From contig DATMYW010000034.1 of the NCBI GenBank assembly GCA_035560715.1, forward strand, positions 24,557 to 88,556: a stretch of DNA of 64,000 nt. The letters are read 5' to 3'. A program made the position numbers and the translations under genes. Below are positions 33,033 to 41,580 of this stretch, one piece after another. Each line of letters begins with the position of its first letter. The first letter of the stretch is position 1. Below the pieces are notes generated by a model. The model made no database searches. It saw nothing but the letters and a program-made list of their open reading frames with translations, and was not told the origin of the DNA. Origin of the DNA: JAAXTX01 sp035560715 (GTDB lineage Bacteria > Patescibacteriota > Minisyncoccia > Moranbacterales > UBA1568).

Positions 33033-33944
33033 ATGTTCTGGATCTATCTGGCGCTGATAGCGGCGGCGTTACAGGCGGTCGAGGCGGCCATCAAGAAAAA
33101 GCTCCTTCGAGAAGCCGATACGAACGTCGTCATCGGGACGGTGTCGTTTTTGGGAGCGTCCGTCCTGTTTTTTATCGCGATGTACGTCCATTCGGGGCAG
33201 GTCTGGCATCCCGGTCTCTCGGCGAGGTTCTGGGAGGCGATGTTTTTTTATGCGGGACTCAATATCGCGGCCTCGTGGTACGGATACAAGGCCCTCGACC
33301 TGGCGGAATTTACGTTTCTTGCGCCGTTCATGACCCTGACCAGCCTGACGATGGCCATCCCACCCATATTCTTGTTAGGTGAATTCCCAAGCATCGCTTC
33401 ACTGTCAGGTATCATCCTGGTGATAGCGGGAACGGCCGTCATGACGTTTCGGAGGAAGCGGAAGGACAAGGTGTGCGAAAGTGAAGACGAACGTCGCCGG
33501 AACAACAGGAAAGGACTCATGTATTTGCTCATCACTGCGGGGTGTTTCACGTTCACGCCGACCCTGGGTAAGGTCACGATACAGGAAAGCACGCCCCTGT
33601 TCGCCTCGTTCGTGGTCTTCATGCTTATCGGGCTCGGATTCATGATCATATCGGTCTGTATCGGGAAGTTCGGGAAACTCCGTTCGGTGCTGACCGAGAA
33701 GGGGTACCGCGTCACGCTGGTCGCGATTTTAGTGACCGCCGTGCTCACGTTCATCGAGAACGCCAGCGCCAACACGGCCATGACGATGGCACCGGTCGCG
33801 ACGGTCATGGCGCTCAAGCGAACCGCACCGCTCTTCTCCTTCATTATCGGCATCACGTACTTCCGCGAACGCAAGGACATCCTCAAGAAACTTGCCGGTG
33901 CCGTCCTCATGGTCGCCGGCGCGATAATTATTTCGATACTGTAA
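33033..33944 (+). CDS. EamA/DMT family transporter
   Basis: 303 residues with ten membrane helices arranged as two EamA repeats. First repeat: 'LALIAAALQAVEAAIKKKLL' to 'LAEFTFLAPFMTLTSLTMAIPPIFLLGE'; second: 'GLMYLLITAGCFTFTPTLGKVTIQES' to 'VATVMALKRTAPLFSFIIGITYFRERKDILKKLAGAVL'. EamA proteins carry nucleotide sugars, amino acids or other metabolites; in this setting a sugar-carrier role is attractive but not shown. ATG 33033 is the family start. Last gene of the 30908 operon. Confidence 0.88.
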   Translation: MFWIYLALIAAALQAVEAAIKKKLLREADTNVVIGTVSFLGASVLFFIAMYVHSGQVWHPGLSARFWEAMFFYAGLNIAASWYGYKALDLAEFTFLAPFMTLTSLTMAIPPIFLLGEFPSIASLSGIILVIAGTAVMTFRRKRKDKVCESEDERRRNNRKGLMYLLITAGCFTFTPTLGKVTIQESTPLFASFVVFMLIGLGFMIISVCIGKFGKLRSVLTEKGYRVTLVAILVTAVLTFIENASANTAMTMAPVATVMALKRTAPLFSFIIGITYFRERKDILKKLAGAVLMVAGAIIISIL

Positions 33945-34058
33945 CCTGAATCGCAATGACTTTTTTCATCGACCTGCTCGGTGATAATCGCGATTGCACA
34001 TTTCGAATTCCTGAACGGTTCGAGGTAGTTAGCTCGGGCCGTATATTCTTGGCTGGGG

Positions 34059-34086
34059 TTGACGGAATTTTAGAATATGTTATCAT
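34059..34086 (+). promoter_or_regulatory. Promoter of the Gfo/Idh/MocA gene
   Basis: TTGACG (34059-34064), 16-nt spacer, TATCAT (34081-34086). Predicted +1 is near 34093, leaving an 86-nt AT-rich leader that contains an A-run and a strong Shine-Dalgarno. It lies in the 235-bp gap before the gene. Confidence 0.65.
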
Positions 34087-34179
34087 TGCGAGTCTTATTT
34101 AAGACAGCGATCTTTAAAAAAAATGTATTTTCTCAACGCCATTTTGGCAAAATCCGGCTTCGTCCAGGAGGGATAGGTC

Positions 34180-35331
34180 ATGAATCACAGCAAGATATTG
34201 GTACTCGGCGTCGGAATGATGGGTCTGAATTATGTCGAGAAGCTGCTTGAGATCGGCATTGATCCGGCCACCATGATCGGTGTCGATATCGACGAAAGCA
34301 AGTTTGATCTCGTACGGAAAAAGGTTCCGCAGGCGGCCGGCATCGAGTTTGTCAAGAACATCCCCGGTCGACCCCTGAAAGAATTTGTGAACGTGTTCGA
34401 AATTGAGTCAGTGTTCCTGTGCACCAACACGCCCAGTCATCACCGGCTCCTCGTCGAGCTGATGGAACACGGGATCACGAAGATCTTCTGCGAAAAGCCG
34501 CTGGCACTGAACATGGACGGCGTGCTCGACGTGCAGAAGGCGAAAATGAGGACTGGAGCAAACATCTTTACCGCTTTCTTGATGAATTTTTCGCCCGCGT
34601 TGATGCATCTGATCGAACGCATGCTTGCGGAAGACCTGGTGCTGATCCAGGGCGAGGCCTCGTGGGGAAAAAACCGATTCTTTGATCCGAGGCCGACGGC
34701 CGGCGATCTGGAAGACGAATCCGTTCATCCGACCGGAGTGTTCCATACCCTGGTGCATGCGGGCCGTCAGGAGATTGATTCCATCCACGTGAGTGCCAGG
34801 CTCTCCTGGTTCGACTACATCGACAAGGAAGCTCAGGCGAAAGCCAATCTGATTGACCCGTATTTTCCGCTCAAAGTGAATTCTTCCGCCTTCATCACGG
34901 AGTCACTCCGCTACCCGTCGGTCCCGTTCGACGTGCTGCTTCATACAAACAGCTCATACGTAAAGGGTAAGCAGGTGAGACGAGTCGAATGCACCTTCGC
35001 GAAACGTGACAACCCAATCCGTCCGTATCTCGCAACGGAGATGAACTTCGATACGCCCGAAGGCGATACTCTGGAATGCACATTGCTGCAGGCGAAGACG
35101 GTGGAAGAGAAACTGGCATTCAAGGTGAACAAGCTGGCGATCGAGACGAAGGCGTTCCAGGAATTCGTCAGGACTGGACATGTCGATCCACGCCTCACCG
35201 ACTACCTGTCGGCCAGGATGTCCGTGAAAGTCACCAAAGCCATCGTCACGAGCGACTCGCTCAACGGCGCGGTCGTCATGGCATACGGAGATGAACAGGA
35301 CCTGTTGTTTCGGAAAGTCGTCAACGGATGA
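34180..35331 (+). CDS. Gfo/Idh/MocA family oxidoreductase
   Basis: 383 residues. N-terminal Rossmann 'KILVLGVGMMGLNYVEKLLEIG', the family 'VFLCTNTPSHHRLLVELMEHGITKIFCEKPLALN' with its EKP lysine, and a C-terminal alpha/beta domain. Acts on a sugar or sugar nucleotide with NAD(P); many relatives oxidise C3 of UDP-sugars or reduce ketosugars. A very good Shine-Dalgarno AGGAGG lies 8 nt before ATG 34180, rare in this window. Monocistronic: own promoter and terminator. The region just upstream is AT-richer than its surroundings. Confidence 0.88.
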   Translation: MNHSKILVLGVGMMGLNYVEKLLEIGIDPATMIGVDIDESKFDLVRKKVPQAAGIEFVKNIPGRPLKEFVNVFEIESVFLCTNTPSHHRLLVELMEHGITKIFCEKPLALNMDGVLDVQKAKMRTGANIFTAFLMNFSPALMHLIERMLAEDLVLIQGEASWGKNRFFDPRPTAGDLEDESVHPTGVFHTLVHAGRQEIDSIHVSARLSWFDYIDKEAQAKANLIDPYFPLKVNSSAFITESLRYPSVPFDVLLHTNSSYVKGKQVRRVECTFAKRDNPIRPYLATEMNFDTPEGDTLECTLLQAKTVEEKLAFKVNKLAIETKAFQEFVRTGHVDPRLTDYLSARMSVKVTKAIVTSDSLNGAVVMAYGDEQDLLFRKVVNG

Positions 35332-35354
35332 ATCCCGATATCGGTACGAAAAAC

Positions 35355-35390
35355 CCCGAGAGGCTGTACGGTCTCTCGGGCTATTTATTT
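35355..35390 (+). terminator. Intrinsic terminator after the oxidoreductase
   Basis: Stem CCCGAGAG (35355-35362) with CTCTCGGG (35373-35380), 10-nt loop, then CTATTTATTT. Confidence 0.88.
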
Positions 35391-35449
35391 ATGACTGGAA
35401 TCAGGAAGGTCGATATTCTGCAAAGGCTTCTTTTTTTGTCCATATACGC

Positions 35450-35455
35450 TATAAT
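35450..35455 (+). promoter_or_regulatory. -10 element for a leaderless start
   Basis: Perfect TATAAT followed by 6 nt (TGAACT) and ATG 35462. The expected +1 falls on the A of the ATG. A T-rich stretch lies upstream; no clear -35. Confidence 0.6.
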
Positions 35456-35461
35456 TGAACT

Positions 35462-36667
35462 ATGGTCATAGGCATAGATGCCTCATTTCTGCGGAAACCC
35501 GGGACCGGAATCGGGCAGGTGACGGAACAGGTGCTCCGGGTTTTGGCGTTATTGCCTGAATCGGCTAAACACCAATTCGTGCTCTACCTCGAAGAATATG
35601 CGGATACGTCGTCTTTGCCCGGAAACTTTCGAAAGCACGTTTTTTTGCCAAGTTGGAGGCGGGACGATATCCCGAGACGCTACCTGTGGGAGCGGATGCT
35701 TGCGACCAAGGCAGTGGAGGATGGTTGTAACGCGTTCATAAGTCTGTCCCAATCAGCGACCGTTTTCCCGTATACCATACCCAGATCGGAGGGTATACGC
35801 CACCTCATGGTCGTGCACGACATCGTTCCCGTCCTGTTTCCGGCGTACCGCAGGAAATTCACGAGCCGGCTTCATCTGGGAGCGATCATGACCGCGATAG
35901 GAAAGGCGGAGCGGATACTGGCGGTTTCGAACACGACGAAACGCGACCTCGAACTCAATCTCGACATTCCCTCGGAGAAGATAGCGGTAGCGTACCCGGA
36001 TTGTTCGAATCGGTTCCGGGAACCGATTCCCGAAAACGACGCGTTCCGGGTTCTCGGAAAATACGATCTCACATCCGGCTATATTTATCATGGCGGGGGA
36101 CTGGAAATCCGGAAGAACACCGAACGCCTTCTGCAGGCGTATGCCGAAATACTGACGGACCGGAACGGAGATGTGCCGCCGCTCGTTATTTCCGGAACGA
36201 TACACGACCGACGCAACCGCATGTCGACGGATGTCGTCGGCATCATTCGAAAGTTGAAAATCCAGGATCATGTGAAGCTTCTCGGATTCGTTCCCGACGA
36301 GGATTTGCCAGCATTGTATAAGGAGGCCCTTTTCTTCGTCTTCCCTTCCCTCTACGAGGGATTCGGCATACCGATCCTGGAGGCGTTCGCCGAAGGGACC
36401 CCGATCTTGGCCGGACGAACCGCGGGCGCCGTCCCCGAAGTTGCCGGACATGCGGCCCTGCTCGTAGAGACGCAGGACATATCGGCCATCAGGGTGGGCT
36501 TGGAAAGGCTCATAAACGACGCGTCCTTCCGTGATACACTCACGGAACGGGGAACTGAGCGGGTAAAGGACTTTTCCTGGGAAAAGTTCGCCCAGGCGTT
36601 ACTCGACGAAACCCTGAAAAATGACGACCAAAACGAGTCCGATCTTTCGGAAACCTCGTCATCTTAG
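35462..36667 (+). CDS. Glycosyltransferase family 4 (mannosyltransferase-like)
   Basis: 401 residues, GT-B fold like WbaZ/MtfB-type mannosyltransferases. 'GIDASFLRKPGTGIGQVTEQVL' at the N-terminus is typical of this branch; the C-terminal half has 'YIYHGGGLEIRKNTERLLQAYAEI' and 'VFPSLYEGFGIPILEAFAEGTPILAG' with the E-x7-E donor site. No Shine-Dalgarno is present; the -10 element sits 6 nt before the ATG. Starts an operon that continues through the ligase, another GT4 and the LCP gene. Confidence 0.92.
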   Translation: MVIGIDASFLRKPGTGIGQVTEQVLRVLALLPESAKHQFVLYLEEYADTSSLPGNFRKHVFLPSWRRDDIPRRYLWERMLATKAVEDGCNAFISLSQSATVFPYTIPRSEGIRHLMVVHDIVPVLFPAYRRKFTSRLHLGAIMTAIGKAERILAVSNTTKRDLELNLDIPSEKIAVAYPDCSNRFREPIPENDAFRVLGKYDLTSGYIYHGGGLEIRKNTERLLQAYAEILTDRNGDVPPLVISGTIHDRRNRMSTDVVGIIRKLKIQDHVKLLGFVPDEDLPALYKEALFFVFPSLYEGFGIPILEAFAEGTPILAGRTAGAVPEVAGHAALLVETQDISAIRVGLERLINDASFRDTLTERGTERVKDFSWEKFAQALLDETLKNDDQNESDLSETSSS

Positions 36668-36698
36668 CAACGGTTTCCCTAATCGCGTCTCTACACAT

Positions 36699-38279
36699 AT
36701 GAACATACGCACGTTCGTTCCGACTATTTCGATGTCCCTCATCGCAAAGAGCCTTCTGCTCGCGAGCGGTGTCGTGACCACGGCGCTTCTTATACTGTCG
36801 TACGTCGGAGTATCATCCCTCGGCATGATGGACTTTCTGTTCCTTTTCTTGATGTCCACGTTGGCAGCCGCATATCGACCCGGTTGGGCATTCCTCCTCC
36901 TCGTTTCGGTTTTGCCTCTCGAAATCGTCAATCTTGCTCCAACAGCCATCGGAAGCGCTATCCGCCCGTATCAATTCCTCATGATAACGATCTATGCGGG
37001 TCTTGCCGTCCGTTTATTCGCTCAGCGCCCGCTCTTAGGGTGGCCGCGACTCCACATCGGCGACCTATTCGTGTTCCTGATTCCGATCGGAGCCGTCTTC
37101 GCCATACCAAACGCCGTGGATCGCAACGTCTCGCTCCATCTTTCGGTGATTCTATTTTCATTCGTCGCGCTCTATTTCCTTTTTCGCATGTACGTTCGCA
37201 CTTCGGCGGACGTCGGGAAAATTCTGCCGTTTCTCATCCTCTCCGCCGTTCTTACCTCCGTCTGGTCGATATCGCAGAACCTGCTCTTCCTATCGGGAAG
37301 GGAATCTTTCGAAGTCATGCCCGGAAGGCCGAACGGCCCCTTTGCCGAAGCGGACTGGCTCGGTATGTTTCTCGGTACGGCATGTTCGATCCTGATAACG
37401 GCGGGATATCTCATAGCGTCACGTTCAACGTCCATCCGTGAGTATTTTCGAATGAAACGTTCCGTATACCTGTTTCTAGGCATGACATCGCTCTTTGTCG
37501 CGCTGATCGTCACCATGAGCAGAAGCGCATGGCTCGGAACGGCAGTTTCGGTACTCACGGCCTTCCTGCTCATATTCATTTCCCGAAGGCGCCAGGTCGG
37601 ATCGATCCTCCTGATGACGATAGCGTCGACCGGAACCCTCGCGCTGCTGTTGGTATTCGCCGTTCCGTTGACCGATTTCGACATATTCGGTCGTGCCGCG
37701 AGCATCGGGTCGGGATTACAGTCCATTACGGTATCATGTGAACGAAAGACGGCTTTGCCGGATACCGTCATATCGACGGAATCACTCGCCCTCTACGGAT
37801 GCAGACATATAGACCTCGATGAAGTGGACAGTGAACGGACTGCCGGACGATATGTCACGGAAATCGATCGAAACGACCCGAACGTATCCATCCGAAGACG
37901 AATTTATGCGCATTCCGTCTCACTCGGATTCGAACATCCCATTCAGGGAATCGGGTGGGGGAGCATCACCGCCTTTCTTGGGCAGGACGGTCGTGGCGCC
38001 GGGTTGAACGCGAGCAACATATTCCTTGAAACGTGGCTCGGAAGCGGCCTCCTCGGCCTCGTCGGGTTGACGGGCTTTCTTATTGTTCTCGCATACCGTT
38101 CGGTCCGAGATTTCGTCATGTTCAGGGGCGCGTTCTCATTTTTCATGGTATCATCCTTCGCGGGAATCATCACGTTCAACCTTTTCAATTCCGGAATCCT
38201 GCTCGGATTCTTTTGGGCGCTCCTCGGTATTGCCGGATCGTATCTGTTCCATGAATCCGATTTCTCCGAAACGCTATGA
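36699..38279 (+). CDS. O-antigen ligase/polymerase family protein (second)
   Basis: 526 residues with about twelve membrane segments. 'GRPNGPFAEADWLGMFLGTACSILI' and 'VALIVTMSRSAWLGTAVSVLTAFLLIF' match the Wzy_C ligase core; the long outer loop between late helices includes 'AHSVSLGFEHPIQGIGWGSITAFLG' (near 430) and two Cys ('VSCERKTALP', 'LYGCRHIDL') that may form a disulphide. ATG 36699 avoids a 46-nt overlap that ATG 36621 would need. The stop overlaps the next start as ATGA. It differs from the 20844 ligase, so the organism has at least two such enzymes. Confidence 0.85.
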   Translation: MNIRTFVPTISMSLIAKSLLLASGVVTTALLILSYVGVSSLGMMDFLFLFLMSTLAAAYRPGWAFLLLVSVLPLEIVNLAPTAIGSAIRPYQFLMITIYAGLAVRLFAQRPLLGWPRLHIGDLFVFLIPIGAVFAIPNAVDRNVSLHLSVILFSFVALYFLFRMYVRTSADVGKILPFLILSAVLTSVWSISQNLLFLSGRESFEVMPGRPNGPFAEADWLGMFLGTACSILITAGYLIASRSTSIREYFRMKRSVYLFLGMTSLFVALIVTMSRSAWLGTAVSVLTAFLLIFISRRRQVGSILLMTIASTGTLALLLVFAVPLTDFDIFGRAASIGSGLQSITVSCERKTALPDTVISTESLALYGCRHIDLDEVDSERTAGRYVTEIDRNDPNVSIRRRIYAHSVSLGFEHPIQGIGWGSITAFLGQDGRGAGLNASNIFLETWLGSGLLGLVGLTGFLIVLAYRSVRDFVMFRGAFSFFMVSSFAGIITFNLFNSGILLGFFWALLGIAGSYLFHESDFSETL

Positions 38280-39433
38280 AAACCATCGCGATCGATATCC
38301 GTCTCATCGGGAGGGACAGGACCGGTGATGAGGCGGTCTTTCGGAATCTCGTCCGGTCAGTGCTCGAGCTGGACCGGACCGACCGATACCTATTGCTGAC
38401 GGATCGGAGTGACCGGGAGACGATTGAACGTATCCACACCGACCTCGGAAAATCGGGGCGTCTGCGGGAGAATGCGGAGGTCGTGTATCTTCATTCATCC
38501 AACCGGTTCTCATGGAACCTGTTTGCAGTACCTTCGTTCCTTCGGCATCGTCGAATCGATATCTTCCATACGCAATACATTTTGCCGGCTTTCGTTCCCC
38601 GGCGTACGCGGATCGTGACGCATATCCACGACGTGTCGTTCCGCGCGTTTCCGAACCTTATCGGCGCTATCGATCGGCTCTTTCTTTCAGTATTCATCCC
38701 ACGGACCATGCGTCGATCCGATGTCATCGTGACCCCGTCGCACTTCACCAAGGATGAGATCGTCAAGTTGTACGAAGTATCCCCGGAACGCATAGTGGTC
38801 GTTCCGAACGCGGTCGACCCGTCTTTTCTGGTCGAACCGTCTTCTCACGAACTTGAACGTGCCCGCTCGGCAAACGGTCTTCCGGATGCCTTTTTCCTCT
38901 CGGTCGGAACTATGCAACCCCGCAAGAACATCCCCCTGCTTATCCGCGCGTTCGCCGATGTCCATACCAGGTTTCCGGAAATGAAGTTGGTGCTGGTCGG
39001 TGGGCGCGGTGGAAAACGGTACGATCACGATATCGATATCGCCTTATGCGAAATGAACCTGGGAAACGCCGTCATCTTTCCGGGATATGTCGCCCAAGAG
39101 GACATGCCGAGCGTATTCCGTCTCGCACGCGGATTCGTTTTTCCTTCCCGATATGAGGGATTCGGAATACCCATATTGGAAGCCTTTGCCGCCGGAATTC
39201 CGGTCGCCGCCTCCGATATCCCTCCCTTTCGGGAGGTGGGGGGTGAGGCGATAGCCTATTTCGGTCCGACAGACGTTGCCGCCTGCGCGGAAACATTGTA
39301 TACTCTTCTCGACGATAACGAAGTCGAAAAAGGACGCGGTCGGGCCGCTAATGAACGACTCGCGCAATATTCCTGGGAGAAGAGTGCTCAGGCAATGGTT
39401 TCGTGCTATCAGTCTTTTTCGGACGAGGCGTAA
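38276..39433 (+). CDS. Glycosyltransferase family 4
   Basis: 385 residues. 'IAIDIRLIGRDRTGDEAVFRNLVRSV' at the N-terminus, 'HIHDVSFRAFPNLI', 'AFFLSVGTMQPRKNIPLLIRAFADV' and 'VFPSRYEGFGIPILEAFAAGIPVAASDIPPFREVGG' are standard GT4 mannosyl- or rhamnosyltransferase blocks, with both Glu of the donor motif. Translationally coupled to the ligase by ATGA. A hairpin-looking CCTCCCTTTCGGGAGG at 39221 is just codons for conserved residues. Confidence 0.92.
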   Translation: MKTIAIDIRLIGRDRTGDEAVFRNLVRSVLELDRTDRYLLLTDRSDRETIERIHTDLGKSGRLRENAEVVYLHSSNRFSWNLFAVPSFLRHRRIDIFHTQYILPAFVPRRTRIVTHIHDVSFRAFPNLIGAIDRLFLSVFIPRTMRRSDVIVTPSHFTKDEIVKLYEVSPERIVVVPNAVDPSFLVEPSSHELERARSANGLPDAFFLSVGTMQPRKNIPLLIRAFADVHTRFPEMKLVLVGGRGGKRYDHDIDIALCEMNLGNAVIFPGYVAQEDMPSVFRLARGFVFPSRYEGFGIPILEAFAAGIPVAASDIPPFREVGGEAIAYFGPTDVAACAETLYTLLDDNEVEKGRGRAANERLAQYSWEKSAQAMVSCYQSFSDEA

Positions 39434-39483
39434 TCCTCTGCGAACTTAATCGGCGACGGCGCAGTCCGTCCAATACAAACGAT

Positions 39484-40677
39484 ATGAGAAATCCATTCGG
39501 GCAGAATCATAAGACACCCTCTCTATCGGGACAGAATCGGCACCATCGGATACGCATCGCGATCATAACGATCGCCGCCGTGCTGTTGGTCATCGGCGGC
39601 ATCCTCGCCTGGAGGGCCGGATCCGTCATGGAAAAGATTTCGATGGGAAAAGGAAACATCTTCTCAAACATAGTGAAATCGCTTCCGGGAACGCAGTCGA
39701 AGCTCGAGGGTGAGGATGCTGGTCGTATCAATATTCTTCTTCTGGGTGAACGCGGTGCCGGTGTCGACGGAGGCAGTTTCCTGACGGACACCATCATGGT
39801 GCTTTCGGTTCATCCCGGAGACGGCAAGGAAGATGCGCCGAAGGCGTCGCTCGTATCCATTCCCCGCGACCTCTATGTGACAGTGCCTGGATCGTCGGAA
39901 CAGCGCAAGATCAATGCGGTCAATGCGCTTGGAGAGGAGAAGGGAGTGGGAAAAGGCATGGAGAACATGAAGACGATCGTGTCACAAGTGACGGGGCAAC
40001 CGATTCATTACGCGATAACCATCGATTTCAAGGGATTCGAGCAGCTGATCGACGCCTTAGGTGGGATTACCGTTCATCTCGATCAGGCGTTCACCGAAGG
40101 GGTCCAATTCCATCAGCCGCAGGTCTGCGACGGATACGTCTATACGGTTCCGACCAAGCCGGCGCAATACGAGCACAAATACAAGACCAGTTCCACGGGC
40201 GTGAAGCGACTCACCAAGTCTTACCTTCTCTGTTACAACAAGGACGAGGAGTGTGGCGGCACGTTCCAACTGAATGCGGGCGACAATGTGCTTGATGGCG
40301 CGAAGGCTCTGTGTTACGCGCGCTCACGCGACGCGACCAGCGATTTCGACCGGGCACGTCGTCAGCAGGAAGTCATCAAACAGATAAAGGAGAAGGCTCT
40401 CTCGCTCGGTCTCCTGTCCGACTATTCCAAAATTGACGGCGTAATGAACAGCCTCGGTGACAATGTCCGCACCGATATGGAAGGATGGGAGTTAAAGCGG
40501 CTTTACGATCTCTATAAGTCGGTCGGGAACGCTTCTCTCGCACAGAAGGTTCTCGATACATCGGACGGCGGACTCCTCTATCATCCGGAAAACAGTGATC
40601 CTACCGCCGGATATATCCTCCTTCCGATCGGCGACAGCTACGAAAAGATTCAAGCGTTGTTTTCGAGTCTCCCGTAG
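39484..40677 (+). CDS. LytR-CpsA-Psr family phosphotransferase
   Basis: 397 residues: a basic N-terminus, one membrane helix at about 25-42 ('IAIITIAAVLLVIGGILAW'), then the LCP domain with 'RINILLLGERGAG', 'TDTIMVLSVHP', 'ASLVSIPRDLYV' and 'ALCYARSRDATSDFDRARRQQEVI', which holds the Arg residues for the pyrophosphate lipid. LCP enzymes move a polymer from its polyprenyl carrier to the cell wall. An insertion of about 60 residues with three Cys ('VCDGYVYTV...LLCYNKDEECGG') is unusual and may be a disulphide-bonded hairpin. ATG 39484 is used; the open frame from 39403 lies within the preceding gene. Confidence 0.9.
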   Translation: MRNPFGQNHKTPSLSGQNRHHRIRIAIITIAAVLLVIGGILAWRAGSVMEKISMGKGNIFSNIVKSLPGTQSKLEGEDAGRINILLLGERGAGVDGGSFLTDTIMVLSVHPGDGKEDAPKASLVSIPRDLYVTVPGSSEQRKINAVNALGEEKGVGKGMENMKTIVSQVTGQPIHYAITIDFKGFEQLIDALGGITVHLDQAFTEGVQFHQPQVCDGYVYTVPTKPAQYEHKYKTSSTGVKRLTKSYLLCYNKDEECGGTFQLNAGDNVLDGAKALCYARSRDATSDFDRARRQQEVIKQIKEKALSLGLLSDYSKIDGVMNSLGDNVRTDMEGWELKRLYDLYKSVGNASLAQKVLDTSDGGLLYHPENSDPTAGYILLPIGDSYEKIQALFSSLP

Positions 40678-40758
40678 CGCGCCGGCTTTGAGCGTGTCTG
40701 ATGAGACAAACGTCGGCGTATTCTGTCTTCGGGGAGACGTGTAAATCGCATAAATATC

Positions 40759-41571
40759 ATGGGACCGAAGCTCTCCATCGCCATCTGCAGCTACCGCAAT
40801 CCGGAACTGCTTCGTCTCTGTATCGAATCGGTGTATCGCCATGTACGCGGGTTCGATTTCGAGGTGCTGGTGACGGACAGCGATACGGAGGAGTCGACAC
40901 GACTCGTAATTCGGGATTTTCCACAGATCGTCTTTCAGCCGAATACGAGGAACGTCGGTTTTCCCGTTCTCGTCAATCAATCGCTTGAGCGCTCGACGGG
41001 CGAATACGTCTTTTTGATCAATCACGACATCATCCTGACCGAGGGTTCGGCCGACGCTTTACTGCGATTCATGGTATCGCACCCTGATGTCGGGATGGTC
41101 GGCCCGCGTCAGGTCAACTTCAATGGCAGCGAGCAGACATCCTGTTTCAGATTCTATCGGCCCTGGACGATCGCGTATCGTCGGACGCTGCTCGGCCGAC
41201 TGCCGATAGGCAAGAAGCACCTTGACTGGTTCCTCATGAACGATTACGATCGTGACACGTCGAGATCGGTAGATTGGATCATGGGATCCGCAATGCTCGT
41301 CCGCAGAGAGGCAATGCATGCCGTTGGGCTTATGGATACACGTTTTTTTCTCTATATGGAGGACGTCGATTGGTGCCGGAGATTCTGGGACGCGGGATGG
41401 AAGGTGGTACATCAGCCCAACGTCACCGTATATCACTATCACGGCAAGGGAAGCGCGAAAGGAGGTTTCCTGCGTTCGCTCTTCCTGAACCGGCTTACGT
41501 GGTACCATATTTCGAGCGCAGCGAAATATTTTCTCAAATATCTCGGAAAACCGCTTCCGAAACATCAATAG
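40759..41571 (+). CDS. Glycosyltransferase family 2 (rhamnosyltransferase-like)
   Basis: 270 residues. 'LSIAICSYRNPELLRLCIESVYRHV', the metal-binding 'VFLINHDIILTEG' in place of the usual DxD line, 'VDWIMGSAMLVRREAMHAVGLMDTRFFLYMEDVDWCRRFWDAGWKV' with the catalytic ED are standard for dTDP-rhamnosyl-type GT2 enzymes. It is cytosolic with an amphipathic end. It follows the LCP gene by about 80 nt and precedes the S41 protease by 9 nt. Confidence 0.92.
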   Translation: MGPKLSIAICSYRNPELLRLCIESVYRHVRGFDFEVLVTDSDTEESTRLVIRDFPQIVFQPNTRNVGFPVLVNQSLERSTGEYVFLINHDIILTEGSADALLRFMVSHPDVGMVGPRQVNFNGSEQTSCFRFYRPWTIAYRRTLLGRLPIGKKHLDWFLMNDYDRDTSRSVDWIMGSAMLVRREAMHAVGLMDTRFFLYMEDVDWCRRFWDAGWKVVHQPNVTVYHYHGKGSAKGGFLRSLFLNRLTWYHISSAAKYFLKYLGKPLPKHQ

Positions 41572-41580
41572 AATCTACAC

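Noticed and set aside
39221..39236. Hairpin CCTCCC-TTTC-GGGAGG within a GT4 gene
   Set aside because: The bases encode the DIPPFREVGG motif conserved in this GT4 family, so the palindrome is explained by codons.
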